Source of the DNA: AWTP1-13 sp963797005
GTDB lineage: Bacteria > Pseudomonadota > Alphaproteobacteria > Rhizobiales > Hyphomicrobiaceae
NCBI GenBank assembly: GCA_963797005.1
Contig: CAWCOF010000012.1
Coordinates: 62,001-126,000, forward strand
Reading direction: 5' to 3'
DNA length: 64,000 nt
Made by a program: the position numbers and the translations under genes. Under the pieces are notes generated by a model, which ran no database searches, had not been told where the DNA came from, and saw only the letters and a list, made by a program, of their open reading frames with translations. Of this stretch, positions 42,708 through 52,293 are shown piece by piece. Positions within the stretch are counted from its first letter, which is position 1. Each line of letters starts with the position of its first letter.

Positions 42708-44408
42708 TCATTTCAGGCGCCAGTGCGCGACCAGCATCTGCAGCAGCCGTTCGGTTCTTGCCTCGATCACGGCGGCAGTCCACGCCTTCTCCTTTGCCGC
42801 ATCCTTGGAGAGCGCGAAGCCAGAGGCCTTCAGGATCTTGCGCTTGACCTCGTAGGGCTTGGTGTCGGCCGTACGGTTGTCCTCGTGCGTCAGGATGGCA
42901 AGGTTGCCGAGCCTGTTGGCGTACTCGGCGCCGACGTAGCCGCGCTCGGGATGCCGGAATAATCTGTTCCAACGGGTGCGGCCGCCGTTGCGCGGCAACA
43001 CGTGCTCGCAGGAGACCCTGCGCGGGTTGATCGTTACCACGTCGCCCTTGAGGAGATCGTTGACCTTCAGCAGCACCGGCATGCGAAAGCGCTCCCGCTC
43101 GCGCCCGCCGAACCGGGTCCCGCCCAGAAGCACGCGCGCCTTGCCCAGGAGGTCGGCATCGATGTCGAGCGCGGAGCCCTTCGGCGGGCCGTTGCCCTTC
43201 AGCTCGCGCACGACCGCGCCGTAGCGCTCGAACACCTTGTTGGGCTCGACGCCGACGATCATCAGCACGGCGGCGAGACGCTCCAGATCGCTGAGGAACT
43301 TTTCGAGCGCCTTGTCGCGCAGGGTGCGGAGCGCGAGGATGGCCGGCCCCTTCCACGTGTCATGGCTGGTGCGCATGAGCGTGACGAGGTGGCCATCGAT
43401 GCGGCGCAGGCGCCGGCCGTTGGGCGTCGCCCGCTTGATGGCGCGCTGCCCCTTGCCGGCGGCCAGGATGCGCTCATAGGCCAGGGCCGAGGGGACCAGC
43501 GTTTTATCTATGAATTTCTGCACGTTAGCGGGAAGGCCGAACACCTTGGCCAGGTCCGCCTCGAGGGAAAGCTGGGGCTTGCGCTCGGCCTCGACGAAGA
43601 CCAGGGCGCCGAGCAGGTCGGTCAGCCGCTCCTTGCCGAGCCGTGCCTCGCAGTCCTCCCACAGGGTGGCGAGGCGGTGCCGCACGTCTTGCCTGCAATC
43701 GCCGAGCAGCTCGGCCTTGAGCTTGTCGACCTCGGCCTGGGCAAGCCCGCGCGAGTGGGTGCTGGCGTAGGCGTAGCGCACGTCCTCGAGCTTGTCGGCC
43801 GTGTGCACCGTCACCTCGGCGGAGGTGTCGAGGAACGAGAACAGCTTTCCGCGTCCGGCGGGACCAAGCGACTCGAGCTTCTGCACGATCAGGTCGCGGT
43901 TGACGATGATGTTGGTCTGGCTCTCCGACAGCGGCTGGTCGGCACCGTCCACGTCCTCCTCGGCATCGTTGACGGCGGGGTGCCTGCGCGTGGCGCCCGG
44001 CTCCTGCACCCAGCGGCGGAAGAACGCCACGTCGAGGTCGCGCGGCGCGTACCTGTAGGCAGCGGGGCCCCTGTTCGTGCCGGGCGCGACGAGCAGGGCG
44101 TGCAGCCTGTCGGCTTCCGCCGCATCCTCGGCCAGATCCCGCCCCGCGGCGCAGAACATGCTCAGCGTGGCGATGCGCTGCTGCCCATCGGCGATCTCGG
44201 CCTGCGAGGATTTCGGCTCGCTCGCCAGATAGATGTCACCGAGATAGAGCCAGCCGCCGCGCTCGATCGCGCTCTCGAGGTCGCTCAGCAGACGCTTGAT
44301 CTGGGGCTCGCCCCAGCCATAGACGCGTTGGAAGTCGGGAACCGTGTAGTTGCTGTAGCGCGCGAGCAGCTCGGCGAGGCTCATCGCCTCGGCACGCAAC
44401 TTCGGCAT
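42708..44408 (-). CDS. GmrSD-like DUF262/HNH protein, probable defence nuclease
   Basis: 566-residue single-chain protein. The N-terminal DUF262 domain (ParB/GmrS-like) has YTVPDFQRVYGWGEPQIKRL, GWLYLGDIYLA and the motif IADGQQRIATLSMF. The C-terminal DUF1524 (GmrD-like) HNH nuclease has VSCEHVLPRNGG and GNLAILTHEDNRTADTKPY. This plan is that of type IV restriction and related anti-phage proteins, which cut modified DNA using an NTP. AGGGGAGCAA precedes the ATG. It stands alone, with no modification genes beside it. An AlbA-like housekeeping role is not known for the family. Confidence 0.88.
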   Translation of the reverse strand: MPKLRAEAMSLAELLARYSNYTVPDFQRVYGWGEPQIKRLLSDLESAIERGGWLYLGDIYLASEPKSSQAEIADGQQRIATLSMFCAAGRDLAEDAAEADRLHALLVAPGTNRGPAAYRYAPRDLDVAFFRRWVQEPGATRRHPAVNDAEEDVDGADQPLSESQTNIIVNRDLIVQKLESLGPAGRGKLFSFLDTSAEVTVHTADKLEDVRYAYASTHSRGLAQAEVDKLKAELLGDCRQDVRHRLATLWEDCEARLGKERLTDLLGALVFVEAERKPQLSLEADLAKVFGLPANVQKFIDKTLVPSALAYERILAAGKGQRAIKRATPNGRRLRRIDGHLVTLMRTSHDTWKGPAILALRTLRDKALEKFLSDLERLAAVLMIVGVEPNKVFERYGAVVRELKGNGPPKGSALDIDADLLGKARVLLGGTRFGGRERERFRMPVLLKVNDLLKGDVVTINPRRVSCEHVLPRNGGRTRWNRLFRHPERGYVGAEYANRLGNLAILTHEDNRTADTKPYEVKRKILKASGFALSKDAAKEKAWTAAVIEARTERLLQMLVAHWRLK

Positions 44409-44528
44409 TTGCTCCCCTCTACGGCTGGTCGCTGAAACGAATTGGCCGCCTTAAGGGGGTGAGCATAGCCGAGGACGCGTGCGCGGCTCGACAAGAATTG
44501 TCGCCGGCGGCTTTCAAGCTCTCGTGGC

Positions 44529-45602
44529 CTACGCGCCGCGGCGCAGGCTCTTGCCGGTCGCCGGATCGAACAAATGAACGGCGTCCTGATCCGCGGCAAC
44601 GCTGCCAGCGGCAAGATCGCTCTCGGCGGCGGCGACCGCAACCACCAGGGGCTCGCTGCCGAGCGTGCCGTGGAACAAGCGGGTGGCGCCGAGCTCCTCG
44701 ACGAAGTCCTGGGCGAATGCCAGCTCGCCCGCGCCGCCCGTGCCGAAGCGCAGGTCCTCTGGACGAATGCCGACCTCGACAGTCTGTCCGGCGGCGACGT
44801 CGAAGGCGGCGGCGTCGAAGCCGATGCGCCCGCCTGCCGTCTCGACAATGCCGGGCTCGACGATGCGGCCCGAGACGAGATTCATGGCCGGCGAGCCGAT
44901 GAAGGTGGCAACGAAGCGCGTCGCCGGCCGGCGGTAGACGTGTGTGGGCGCGCCCACCTGCTCGATGCGGCCCTGGTTCATCACCACCACCGTATCGGCG
45001 AGCGTCATGGCCTCCACCTGGTCGTGGGTGACGAAGATGGAGGTGGCCCTGAGGCGGTTGTGCAGGCGGCGGATCTCGACCCTGACCTGCACGCGGAGCT
45101 TGGCATCGAGGTTCGACAAGGGCTCGTCGAAAAGGAACGCCTGCGGCTCGCGCACGATGGCGCGGCCCATGGCGACGCGCTGGCGCTGGCCGCCCGACAG
45201 CTCGCGCGGCTTCCTCTTGAGGAAGGCATCGATGCCGAGCAGCTTGGCGGCATCGGCCACGCGCGCCTCGATCTCAGCCCTGGCGACGCCGCGGTTCTTC
45301 AGGCCATAGGCCATGTTGTCGTAGACGTTCATGTGCGGGTAGAGGGCGTAGTTCTGGAACACCATGGCGATGTCGCGGTCGGCGGGCTCCACGTCGTTGA
45401 CGCGCTTTCCCGCGATCGAGATGGTGCCATCGGTGATGGTCTCGAGCCCCGCGATCATTCTGAGCAGCGTAGACTTGCCGCAGCCCGACGGACCCAGCAG
45501 GACGGTGAACGAGCCGTCGGGGATGTCGAGGGACACGTCCTTCACGGCCTCGACGCCGCCGGCGTAGACCTTGCGCACGTTCTGGAGCGTCACCGAGGCC
45601 AT
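44529..45602 (-). CDS. ugpC: glycerol-3-phosphate ABC importer ATPase
   Basis: 357-residue ATPase of the MalK/UgpC group. Walker A is GPSGCGKST, signature LSGGQRQRVAMGRAI, Walker B FLFDEPLSNLDA, and the H-loop is VTHDQVEAM. A regulatory TOBE domain follows. Paired with UgpA/E/B-type proteins upstream, it most likely takes up sn-glycerol-3-phosphate. The start MASVTLQNV at 45602 has GGAG six bases upstream; another ATG four codons before is possible. It is the distal gene of the operon. Confidence 0.93.
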   Translation of the reverse strand: MASVTLQNVRKVYAGGVEAVKDVSLDIPDGSFTVLLGPSGCGKSTLLRMIAGLETITDGTISIAGKRVNDVEPADRDIAMVFQNYALYPHMNVYDNMAYGLKNRGVARAEIEARVADAAKLLGIDAFLKRKPRELSGGQRQRVAMGRAIVREPQAFLFDEPLSNLDAKLRVQVRVEIRRLHNRLRATSIFVTHDQVEAMTLADTVVVMNQGRIEQVGAPTHVYRRPATRFVATFIGSPAMNLVSGRIVEPGIVETAGGRIGFDAAAFDVAAGQTVEVGIRPEDLRFGTGGAGELAFAQDFVEELGATRLFHGTLGSEPLVVAVAAAESDLAAGSVAADQDAVHLFDPATGKSLRRGA

Positions 45603-45614
45603 GGGGCGCTCCAT

Positions 45615-45764
45615 TCCCTCTCCCCACTCTTCAGTGGGGAGAGGGTTAGGGTGAGGGGCAGAAGCTTGCTCTGGCGTATGCGGCTGCCCCTCACCCCGAC
45701 CCTCTCCCCGCGCTGACGGCGTCGGCGGGCAACTCGGCGATGCGCGGGGAGAGGGAGATCGGCA
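45615..45764. repeat. double-hairpin GC-rich repeat (ugpC/ugpE junction)
   Basis: Two hairpins with CCCTCTCCCC/GGGGAGAGGG arms flank the inverted pair GGGTGAGGGGCAG / CTGCCCCTCACCC. The right-hand hairpin loop contains GGCGTCGGCGGGCAAC. The element fills the whole gap between two genes of one operon. Confidence 0.8.
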
Positions 45765-45768
45765 TTCA

Positions 45769-46617
45769 TCACTTCTCGGTCTCCACCAGGCCGCGGACGA
45801 ACCAGCGCTGCATGAGCACGACCACCGCCACCGGGGGCAGCATGGCCAGCATGGCGGTGGCCATCACCACCGGCCACTCGGTCAGCGCGTCGGAGGTGAC
45901 GATCATCTTCTTGATGCCGATGACGATGGTCTGCATGTCGTCGCGCGTGGTGATCAGCAGGGGCCACAGGTACTGGTTCCAGCCGTAGATGAAGAGGATC
46001 ACGAACAGCGCGGCGATGTTGGTCCTCGACAGCGGCAGGGCGGTATCCTTGAAGAAGCGCAGCGGCCCGGCGCCGTCGAGCTTGGAGGCCTCGATCAGCT
46101 CGTCAGGGATGGTCATGAAGAACTGGCGGAAGAACAGCGTGGCAGTGGCCGAGGCAATCAGGGGCAGGGTGAGGCCGGTGTAGGAATCGAGCAGGTGCAG
46201 GTCGGACGCGATCTTGTAGGTCGGATAGATGCGCACCTCCACGGGCAGCATCAGCGTCATGAAGATCAGCCAGAACGCCGCCATGCGGAACGGAAACTTG
46301 AAGTAGACGATGGCGTAGGAGGAAAGGATCGAGATGGTGATCTTGCCCACCGCGATCACGGTGGCCATGATCAGGCTGTTGAGCAGCATCCGGCTGACGG
46401 GCTCGCGGGTGGTGCCGCTCGTGCCGACGAACAGCGTCTTGTAGTAGGTGTCGAAGAACAGCGGGCCGGGGGTCAGCGGCATCTCGCCGTTGGCGATCAG
46501 CGTCTGCGGGTGCGTCGAGCCGACGAAGCACAGGTAGACCGGGAAGGCGACGATGAGGACGCCGGCCGACAGGATGACGTAGGCGAGTAGATTGCCGAAG
46601 CGGCGCCGCTCAACCAT
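45769..46617 (-). CDS. ugpE: glycerol-3-phosphate ABC importer permease
   Basis: 282-residue inner-membrane permease with about six helices (LLAYVILSAGVLIVAFPVYL first). The loop contacting the ATPase is ELIEASKLDGAGPLRFFKDT. Length and order match E. coli UgpE. The ATG at 46617 gives a normal N-terminus; the upstream in-frame sequence is repeat DNA. Confidence 0.93.
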   Translation of the reverse strand: MVERRRFGNLLAYVILSAGVLIVAFPVYLCFVGSTHPQTLIANGEMPLTPGPLFFDTYYKTLFVGTSGTTREPVSRMLLNSLIMATVIAVGKITISILSSYAIVYFKFPFRMAAFWLIFMTLMLPVEVRIYPTYKIASDLHLLDSYTGLTLPLIASATATLFFRQFFMTIPDELIEASKLDGAGPLRFFKDTALPLSRTNIAALFVILFIYGWNQYLWPLLITTRDDMQTIVIGIKKMIVTSDALTEWPVVMATAMLAMLPPVAVVVLMQRWFVRGLVETEK

Positions 46618-46667
46618 GGCCGCCTCGTCCGGTCGAGAACCGCTTCGTTCCCGACTCGCACCAACCG

Positions 46668-46776
46668 AACTCCCCTCCCCTTGACGGGGAGGGGTTGGGG
46701 GTGGGGTGAAGCCGAGAAGGCAGGGGCTGCAAAATCCCCCCACCCCTAGCCCCTCCCCGCAAGGGGGAGGGGAACA
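46668..46776. repeat. double-hairpin GC-rich repeat (ugpE/ugpA junction)
   Basis: CTCCCCTCCCCTTGACGGGG AGGGG on the left and CCCCTCCCCGCAAGGGGGAGGGG on the right (each a hairpin, split here), around GGGGGTGGGGTGAAG and CCCCCACCCCTAG. It matches the element at 53598-53707 closely. Confidence 0.8.
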
Positions 46777-46824
46777 GGTCGGCGCTCGCGGCAAGGTCGG
46801 CGTGCATGATCGAAACGCGGAGCA

Positions 46825-47706
46825 TCAGTAGGTCACCCTGCGCTCGATGTAGCGGAACTGCACGGCCGTGAGGGCGATCACGATCAGCATCAAGAAGACC
46901 GACTGCGCAGCCGATCCGCCGAGGTCGCCGCCGAGCCGGCCATCGAAGAACACCTTATAGACGAGGGTCTCGGTGGCCTTGGCCGGACCGCCGCCGGTCA
47001 TGGCGTCGATGATGCCGAAAGTGTCGAAGAACACGTAGACGATGTTGACCACCAGCAGGAAGAAGGCAGTGGGCGAGAGCAGCGGGAAGATAATGGTCCA
47101 GAAGCGGCGGATTGGGCGCGCACCGTCGATGGCCGCGGCCTCGATCACGGAGCGCGGGATCGATTGCAAGCCGGCGAGGAAGAACAGGAAGTTGTAGCTG
47201 ATCTGCTTCCAGGTCGACGCCATGACGACGAGGATCATGGCGTGGTTGCCGTTGAGCAGCGGGTTCCAATCTATGCCGAGGCGTCGCAGCTCCTGCGCCA
47301 CCACGCCGAGCGAGGGCTGGAACATGAACAGCCACAGCACGCCGGCAATCGCCGGGGCCACGGCGTAGGGCCAGATCAGCAGCGTCTTGTAGACGCCGGC
47401 GCCCTTGATCGTCTTGTCGGCCTGAACGGCGAGCAGCAGCGCGATCGACAGCGAGAGCAGGGTGACGGCCATGGCGAAGACGGCCGTGGTGCCCATCGCG
47501 CGGTAGTAGTCGGATTGGGCGAAGAGGTATTTGTAGTTCTCGGTCCAGACGAAATCGGTCTTCAGCCCGAAGGCGTCCTGCAACAGGAAGGACTGCCACA
47601 CCGCCTGGCTGGCCGGCCAGTAGAAGAAAACAAAGGTGACCAGAAGCTGCGGCCCGAGCAGCAGGTAGGGCAGCGCCTTGCCGCCGAAGATCGCCCGCTT
47701 CTCCAT
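46825..47706 (-). CDS. ugpA: glycerol-3-phosphate ABC importer permease
   Basis: 293-residue permease with six helices. The start KALPYLLLGPQLLVTFVFFY and the EAA loop VIEAAAIDGARPIRRFWTII are as in UgpA. It begins 4 bases after the stop of the small glyoxalase-type gene, indicating translational coupling with that gene. Confidence 0.93.
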   Translation of the reverse strand: MEKRAIFGGKALPYLLLGPQLLVTFVFFYWPASQAVWQSFLLQDAFGLKTDFVWTENYKYLFAQSDYYRAMGTTAVFAMAVTLLSLSIALLLAVQADKTIKGAGVYKTLLIWPYAVAPAIAGVLWLFMFQPSLGVVAQELRRLGIDWNPLLNGNHAMILVVMASTWKQISYNFLFFLAGLQSIPRSVIEAAAIDGARPIRRFWTIIFPLLSPTAFFLLVVNIVYVFFDTFGIIDAMTGGGPAKATETLVYKVFFDGRLGGDLGGSAAQSVFLMLIVIALTAVQFRYIERRVTY

Positions 47707-47710
47707 GGGC

Positions 47711-48109
47711 CTACTCCGTGACGGTGGCCGGTTTGTCGGTCGACTGGCCGAACCACAGCCAGTAGCCGTCGGGGTCGCGCAGCTCGAACTCCTTCATGCC
47801 GTACTCAGTGACGCGCAGATCGGTGACGGAAAGCCCTTTGGCCTTCCAGGCCGCGTGCAGCGCGGCCACATCGTCGGGGTAGAAGTAGTAGATCTGGAAG
47901 TCCTTGGCCCGCAACGGCAGGTCCGCCATCTCGTCCGCGGGCGGCTGGTTGAACATGAGATCGACCTGATCGCGCTTGAGGTGGCACCACACCGGATCAG
48001 GGCTGCCGAACGTCCCCGCGCACTGAAAGCCGAGTTCGCCGCAATAGAAGGCCATGGTGCGCCTGAGATCGCCCACGCTCAGCATCGGGGTGTGGTGTTG
48101 GAGGTTCAT
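47711..48109 (-). CDS. VOC/glyoxalase-family protein within the ugp operon
   Basis: 132-residue protein with the vicinal-oxygen-chelate fold. It starts HHTPMLSVGDLRRTMAFYCG and ends YGMKEFELRDPDGYWLWFGQ. The metal positions are partly visible: His near the start and Glu in KEFEL. It sits between ugpB and ugpA and lies 4 bases upstream of ugpA. A glyoxalase-like role (methylglyoxal is a by-product of triose and glycerol metabolism) fits this position but is inference. Confidence 0.88.
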   Translation of the reverse strand: MNLQHHTPMLSVGDLRRTMAFYCGELGFQCAGTFGSPDPVWCHLKRDQVDLMFNQPPADEMADLPLRAKDFQIYYFYPDDVAALHAAWKAKGLSVTDLRVTEYGMKEFELRDPDGYWLWFGQSTDKPATVTE

Positions 48110-48117
48110 GGGGCCTT

Positions 48118-48252
48118 TCTGCTCCCTCTCCTCGTTCTTGCAGGGGGAGGGAGGGGTCGGGGTGAGGGGCAGCGACAAGCTCAACGTTGGAGTAGGCGTC
48201 TGCCCCTCACCCTGACCCTCTCCCCATGCTGAAGAAGCATAGGGAGAGGGAA
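48118..48252. repeat. double-hairpin GC-rich repeat (ugpB/VOC junction)
   Basis: CTCCCTCTCC/GGGGGAGGGAG on the left and CCCTCTCCCC/GGGAGAGGG on the right, flanking GGTGAGGGGCAG and CTGCCCCTCACC. It fills the gap between ugpB and the VOC gene. Confidence 0.8.
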
Positions 48253-48261
48253 TGCGCGTGC

Positions 48262-49584
48262 TCAGCGCGAAACCGTGCGCTCGAACTGGCGCAGGATCTG
48301 GTTGCCGCGGCTGACCGCGTCGTCGAGGGCCTGCTTTGCGGATTTCTTGCCCGAGAGCGCGGACTCGATCTCCTCGGCCCACACGTCGCGCAACTGCACC
48401 ATGTTGCCGAAGCGCAGCCCGCGCGAGTTCTCAGTCGGCTCCTTGCCCGTCATTTGGATGAGCGCGGTCTCGGTGCCGGGGTTCTTCTCGTAGTAGCCCG
48501 ACGCCTTGGCCTTCTCGTAGGCCGCCTTGGTGATCGGCAGGTATCCCGTCTTCTGGTGGAACCAGATCTGGCGGTCGGTGTCGGACAGGAAGGCGAAGAA
48601 CTTGGCCACGCCCTTGTATTCCTCGGGCTTCTTGCCGCCCATGACCCAGAGCGATGCGCCGCCGATGATGGAGTTCTGCGGTGCGCCCTTGACGTCGGGA
48701 TAGTAGGGCAAGGTCGAGGTGCCGAACTCGAACTTGGCGTTCTTGACGACGTTGCCGCGGAAGGCCGACGAGGTCATGAAGATCGGACACTCGCCGCTCG
48801 TGAAGCGACCCTCGCCGGTGTTGGTGCGCCCCGAGTAGTCATAGGTCTTGCTCTTCTGCAGCTCGACCAGCTCGCTCAGCAGTCGCACATGCAGCGGCGA
48901 GTTGAACACCAGCTCCGTTTTCCATCCGTCCATGCCGTTGGCGAGCGTGCCGATCGGCACGTTGTGCCAGGCGCTGAACTGCTCGATCAGAAGCCACGTC
49001 ACCCACGCCGTCGACACGCCGCAGGCGTTGTAGCCCGCCGCCTTGAGCTTCTTGGCGTCGTCGAAGACTTCGGGCCAGGTCTTCGGCGGCTTGTTGGGAT
49101 CGAGGCCCGCCTTCTTGAAGGCGTCCTTGTTGTACCACATGATCGCGGACGAGCTGTTGAAGGGCAACGACAGCATCTCGCCCTTGGTGGTCGAATAGTA
49201 GCCGGCGACGGCGGGCAGATAGGCCTTCGGATCGAACTTCTCGCCGGCTTCCTTCATCAGCACGTACACCGGCTTGATGGCGCCGGTGGCGGCCATCATG
49301 GTGGCGGTGCCGACCTCGAACACCTGCATGATGTGCGGCGCGTTGCCGGCGCGGAACGCGGCGATGCCGGCGTTCATGGTGTCTGCATAGCCGCCCTTGT
49401 AGGTGGGGACGACCTTGTACTCCTTCTGGCTGGCGTTGAAGTCGGTGGCGAGCTTGACGACCACGTCATTGTTGGCGCCGGTCAGGGCGTGCCACCACTG
49501 GATCTCCATCTGCGCCGACGCATTCGTGGCGGCAAAGAGCACCACGCTGGCCGCCAGCCAGCCCAATCTCACAGGCTTTCGCAT
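48262..49584 (-). CDS. ugpB: glycerol-3-phosphate-binding periplasmic protein
   Basis: 440-residue solute-binding protein with signal peptide LGWLAASVVLFAATNASA. It resembles UgpB: EIQWWHALTGANNDVVVKLA, YKGGYADTMNAGIAAFRAGN, then SLPFNSSSAIMWYNKDAFKK and GGASLWVMGGKKPEEYKGVA. First gene of the ugp operon; the order ugpB-VOC-ugpA-ugpE-ugpC is standard apart from the extra gene. It is divergent from glpK, so uptake and phosphorylation of glycerol compounds may be co-regulated through the 232-base gap. Confidence 0.94.
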   Translation of the reverse strand: MRKPVRLGWLAASVVLFAATNASAQMEIQWWHALTGANNDVVVKLATDFNASQKEYKVVPTYKGGYADTMNAGIAAFRAGNAPHIMQVFEVGTATMMAATGAIKPVYVLMKEAGEKFDPKAYLPAVAGYYSTTKGEMLSLPFNSSSAIMWYNKDAFKKAGLDPNKPPKTWPEVFDDAKKLKAAGYNACGVSTAWVTWLLIEQFSAWHNVPIGTLANGMDGWKTELVFNSPLHVRLLSELVELQKSKTYDYSGRTNTGEGRFTSGECPIFMTSSAFRGNVVKNAKFEFGTSTLPYYPDVKGAPQNSIIGGASLWVMGGKKPEEYKGVAKFFAFLSDTDRQIWFHQKTGYLPITKAAYEKAKASGYYEKNPGTETALIQMTGKEPTENSRGLRFGNMVQLRDVWAEEIESALSGKKSAKQALDDAVSRGNQILRQFERTVSR

Positions 49585-49816
49585 TGCTTCCTCCTCGATG
49601 ACGCGATCACTTCACCTGACGGCCGGTCCTTAGGGCTTCTCCGTGACAAGCACGCGTCAGAGCATCGCGGCGGCTCAACCTAGCTCACAGGGCCCAGGCG
49701 AGGAAGTGCCGGTCCAGCAACGCGGCCCCTCAGCCTTGCGATGGAGGCCGGCACTCGCCTAGGTTGGGCTTGGCGCGGCTCAACCAGGCCGGCGGAACTG
49801 TCGCAGGGAGAGGGAC

Positions 49817-51320
49817 ATGGCCAAGGCCGGCGCGATCCTGGCGCTCGATCAGGGCACGACCTCGAGCCGCGCCATCGTGTTCGGCCCAGACTTGGGCATC
49901 CTGGGGCTCGGACAGCGCGAGTTCGCCCAGCACTACCCCGCCTCCGGCTGGGTCGAGCACGACCCGGAGGACATCTGGCGCACGACGGTGGAAACGGCCC
50001 GCCAGGCGCTGGCCGGGGCCCGGCTCGGCGCCGCCGACATCGCCGCCATCGGCATCTCCAACCAGCGCGAGACCTGTCTGCTGTGGGACCGCCGGACGGG
50101 CAAGCCGATCCATCGCGCCATCGTCTGGCAGGACCGCCGCACGGCGGATTACTGCCGCAAGCTGAAGAAGGCCGGTGCCGAGCCCGCGGTCACGGCCAAG
50201 ACCGGGCTGCTGCTCGACCCCTATTTCTCCGCGACCAAGATCGCCTGGCTGCTCGACAACGTGGAGGGTGCCCGCGCGCTGGCCGATGCCGGGCCATCTG
50301 GCCTTCGGCACCATCGACACGTTCCTGCTGTGGCGGCTCACCGGCGGCCGGGTGCACGCCACGGACGCCACCAATGCCGCGCGCACGCTGCTCTACGACA
50401 TCACCAAGGGCCGGTTCGACGACGAGCTTCTCGGCATCTTCAATATCCCGCGCGCGATCCTGCCGGAGGTGCGCGACTGCGATGCCGCGTTCGGCACCAC
50501 GGAGCCTTCGATCCTCGGGGCCGCGCTGCCGATCCTGGGCGTGGCGGGCGACCAGCAGGCGGCGACCATCGGCCAGGCCTGCTTCGAGCCGGGCATGGTG
50601 AAGGCCACCTACGGCACGGGCTGCTTCGCGGTGCTGAACACCGGGGAGAAGCCGGTCGCCTCGCACAACCGGCTGCTGACCACGATCGCCTATCAGCTCG
50701 GGGGCAAGCCCACCTATGCGCTGGAGGGCGCCATCTTCATCGCCGGCGCGGCGGTGCAATGGCTGCGCGACGGCTTGCGGATCATCCACTCGGCACCGGA
50801 AAGCGGCGCGCTCGCGGCGGCGGCGGACACGACGCAGGATGTCTACCTGGTGCCGGCCTTCGTCGGGCTCGGGGCGCCCTACTGGCAGCCCGATGCGCGC
50901 GGCGCGCTGCTCGGCCTCACCCGCGCCACGGGACCTGAGGAGATCGCGCGGGCCGCGCTCGAGGCCGTCTGCTACCAGACGCGCGACCTGCTGGAGGCCA
51001 TGCACGGCGACTGGTCGGGTGGGCCCAAGTCGGTGCTGCGCGTCGACGGCGGCATGGTGGCGAGCGACTGGACCATGCAGTTCCTGGCCGACATCCTCGA
51101 TGCGCCGGTGGAGCGCCCGGTGGTGCAGGAGACGACGGCGCTGGGCGCGGCCTGGCTGGCGGGCCACAAGGCGGGCGTGTGGCCCGACGCGGACGGCTTC
51201 GCCAAGCTCTGGAAGCTCGAGCGCGCCTTCAAGCCGGCCCTGGCGGCACCTGAGCGGGCGCGCAAGTATGCGGGCTGGCAGCGCGCCGTCCGCGCCGTGC
51301 TGCAGACAGCCACGGGCTGA
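49817..51320 (+). pseudogene. glpK: glycerol kinase, frameshifted
   Basis: FGGY-family kinase that makes sn-glycerol-3-phosphate, ~500 residues once corrected. The first part has LALDQGTTSSRAIVFG, ISNQRETCLLWDRRTGKPI and WQDRRTADYC, ending at ALADAG. The rest lies in the next frame: HLAFGTIDTFLLWRLTGG, ATDATNAARTLLYDI, GVAGDQQAATIGQAC, TYGTGCFAVLNTG and DGGMVASDWTMQFLADIL. One extra base near 50292 (GCCGGGCC for GCCGGCC) explains the break. GGGAGAGGGAC precedes the ATG. Confidence 0.92.
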
Positions 51321-51358
51321 GAACGCACTGAGACAAAAGGATAAAGGGAGGAGACGCG

Positions 51359-52293
51359 ATGCCAACGGTTGGGCTGGTCGGCGTGGGGCTCATCGGGCGC
51401 GCGTGGGCGAACGTGTTTGCAAGGGGCGGCTGGGACGTGCGGCTGTGGGACCCCGTTCCCGCCGCGCTCGCCGCCGCGCCGGAGCTGATCGCGCAGTCGC
51501 TGAAAGACGTGGCGCCGCACGGGCTCGTCAAGGACCCGGCGGCGGCGGCGAAGCGCGTCAAGGCCGCGGCGTCGCTGGCGGACGCGATCGGGAGCGCCGA
51601 CTACGTGCAGGAGAGCGGCCCGGAAGTGCTCGACGTGAAGCGCGCCGTGTTCGCCGAGATCGATGCCGCGGCGCCGGCGAACGCGATCATCGCCTCCTCG
51701 TCGTCGTTCATCGTCACGTCGCGCTTTGCGGAGGGGCTGAAGGGTCGGCACCGCTGCCTGGTCGCCCATCCCGTGAACCCGCCGCACGTGGTGCCGATCG
51801 TGGAGCTGTCGGGCGCGGCGTTCACGGCGCCGGACGTGGTCGCGCGGGCGAAGGCGATCTTCGAGGGCGTGGGCCAGGTGCCGATCGTGGTGAAGAAGGA
51901 GATCGACGGGTTCGTTCTCAATCGCATGCAGGCGGTGCTGCTGTCGGAGGCGATGCGGCTCGTCGGCGAGGGCTACGTGTCGGCAGAGGACCTCGACAAG
52001 ACCATCCGCGACGGGCTGGGCTTGCGCTGGGCCTTCATGGGGCCGTTCGAGACCATCGAGCTCAACGCGCCCGGCGGCACGCCCGACTACTGCGCGCGCT
52101 TCGGCGAGACGCTCTACAAGGTGTCGTCGCGGCCGGTGACGCCCGACTGTGGGGGCCGGAAAACATCGCCCGCGTGGCGGCGAGCTGGGGCCGGACGCCC
52201 ACGGCCGAGGCGATCCTGGACAAGCAGCGCTGGCGCGACGACCGGCTTGCGGCGCTCGTGGCACACAAGAAGAGTCAGCCGAAGGCATCGTGA
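51359..52293 (+). pseudogene. 3-hydroxyacyl-CoA dehydrogenase-like (carnitine dehydrogenase type), frameshifted
   Basis: NAD-dependent enzyme of the lambda-crystallin/L-carnitine dehydrogenase group, ~312 residues once corrected. The Rossmann motif is VGLVGVGLIGRAWANVFARG. Catalytic-region segments are IIASSSSFIVT, CLVAHPVNPPHVVPIVEL with the His, and GFVLNRMQAVLLSEAM. The last ~50 codons (LWGPENIARVAASWGRTPTA) are in the next frame. One missing base near 52149 (GACTGTGG for GACCTGTGG) explains it. A BKACE-type gene lies 350 bases downstream, a pairing seen in carnitine breakdown; this assignment is inferred. Confidence 0.85.
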
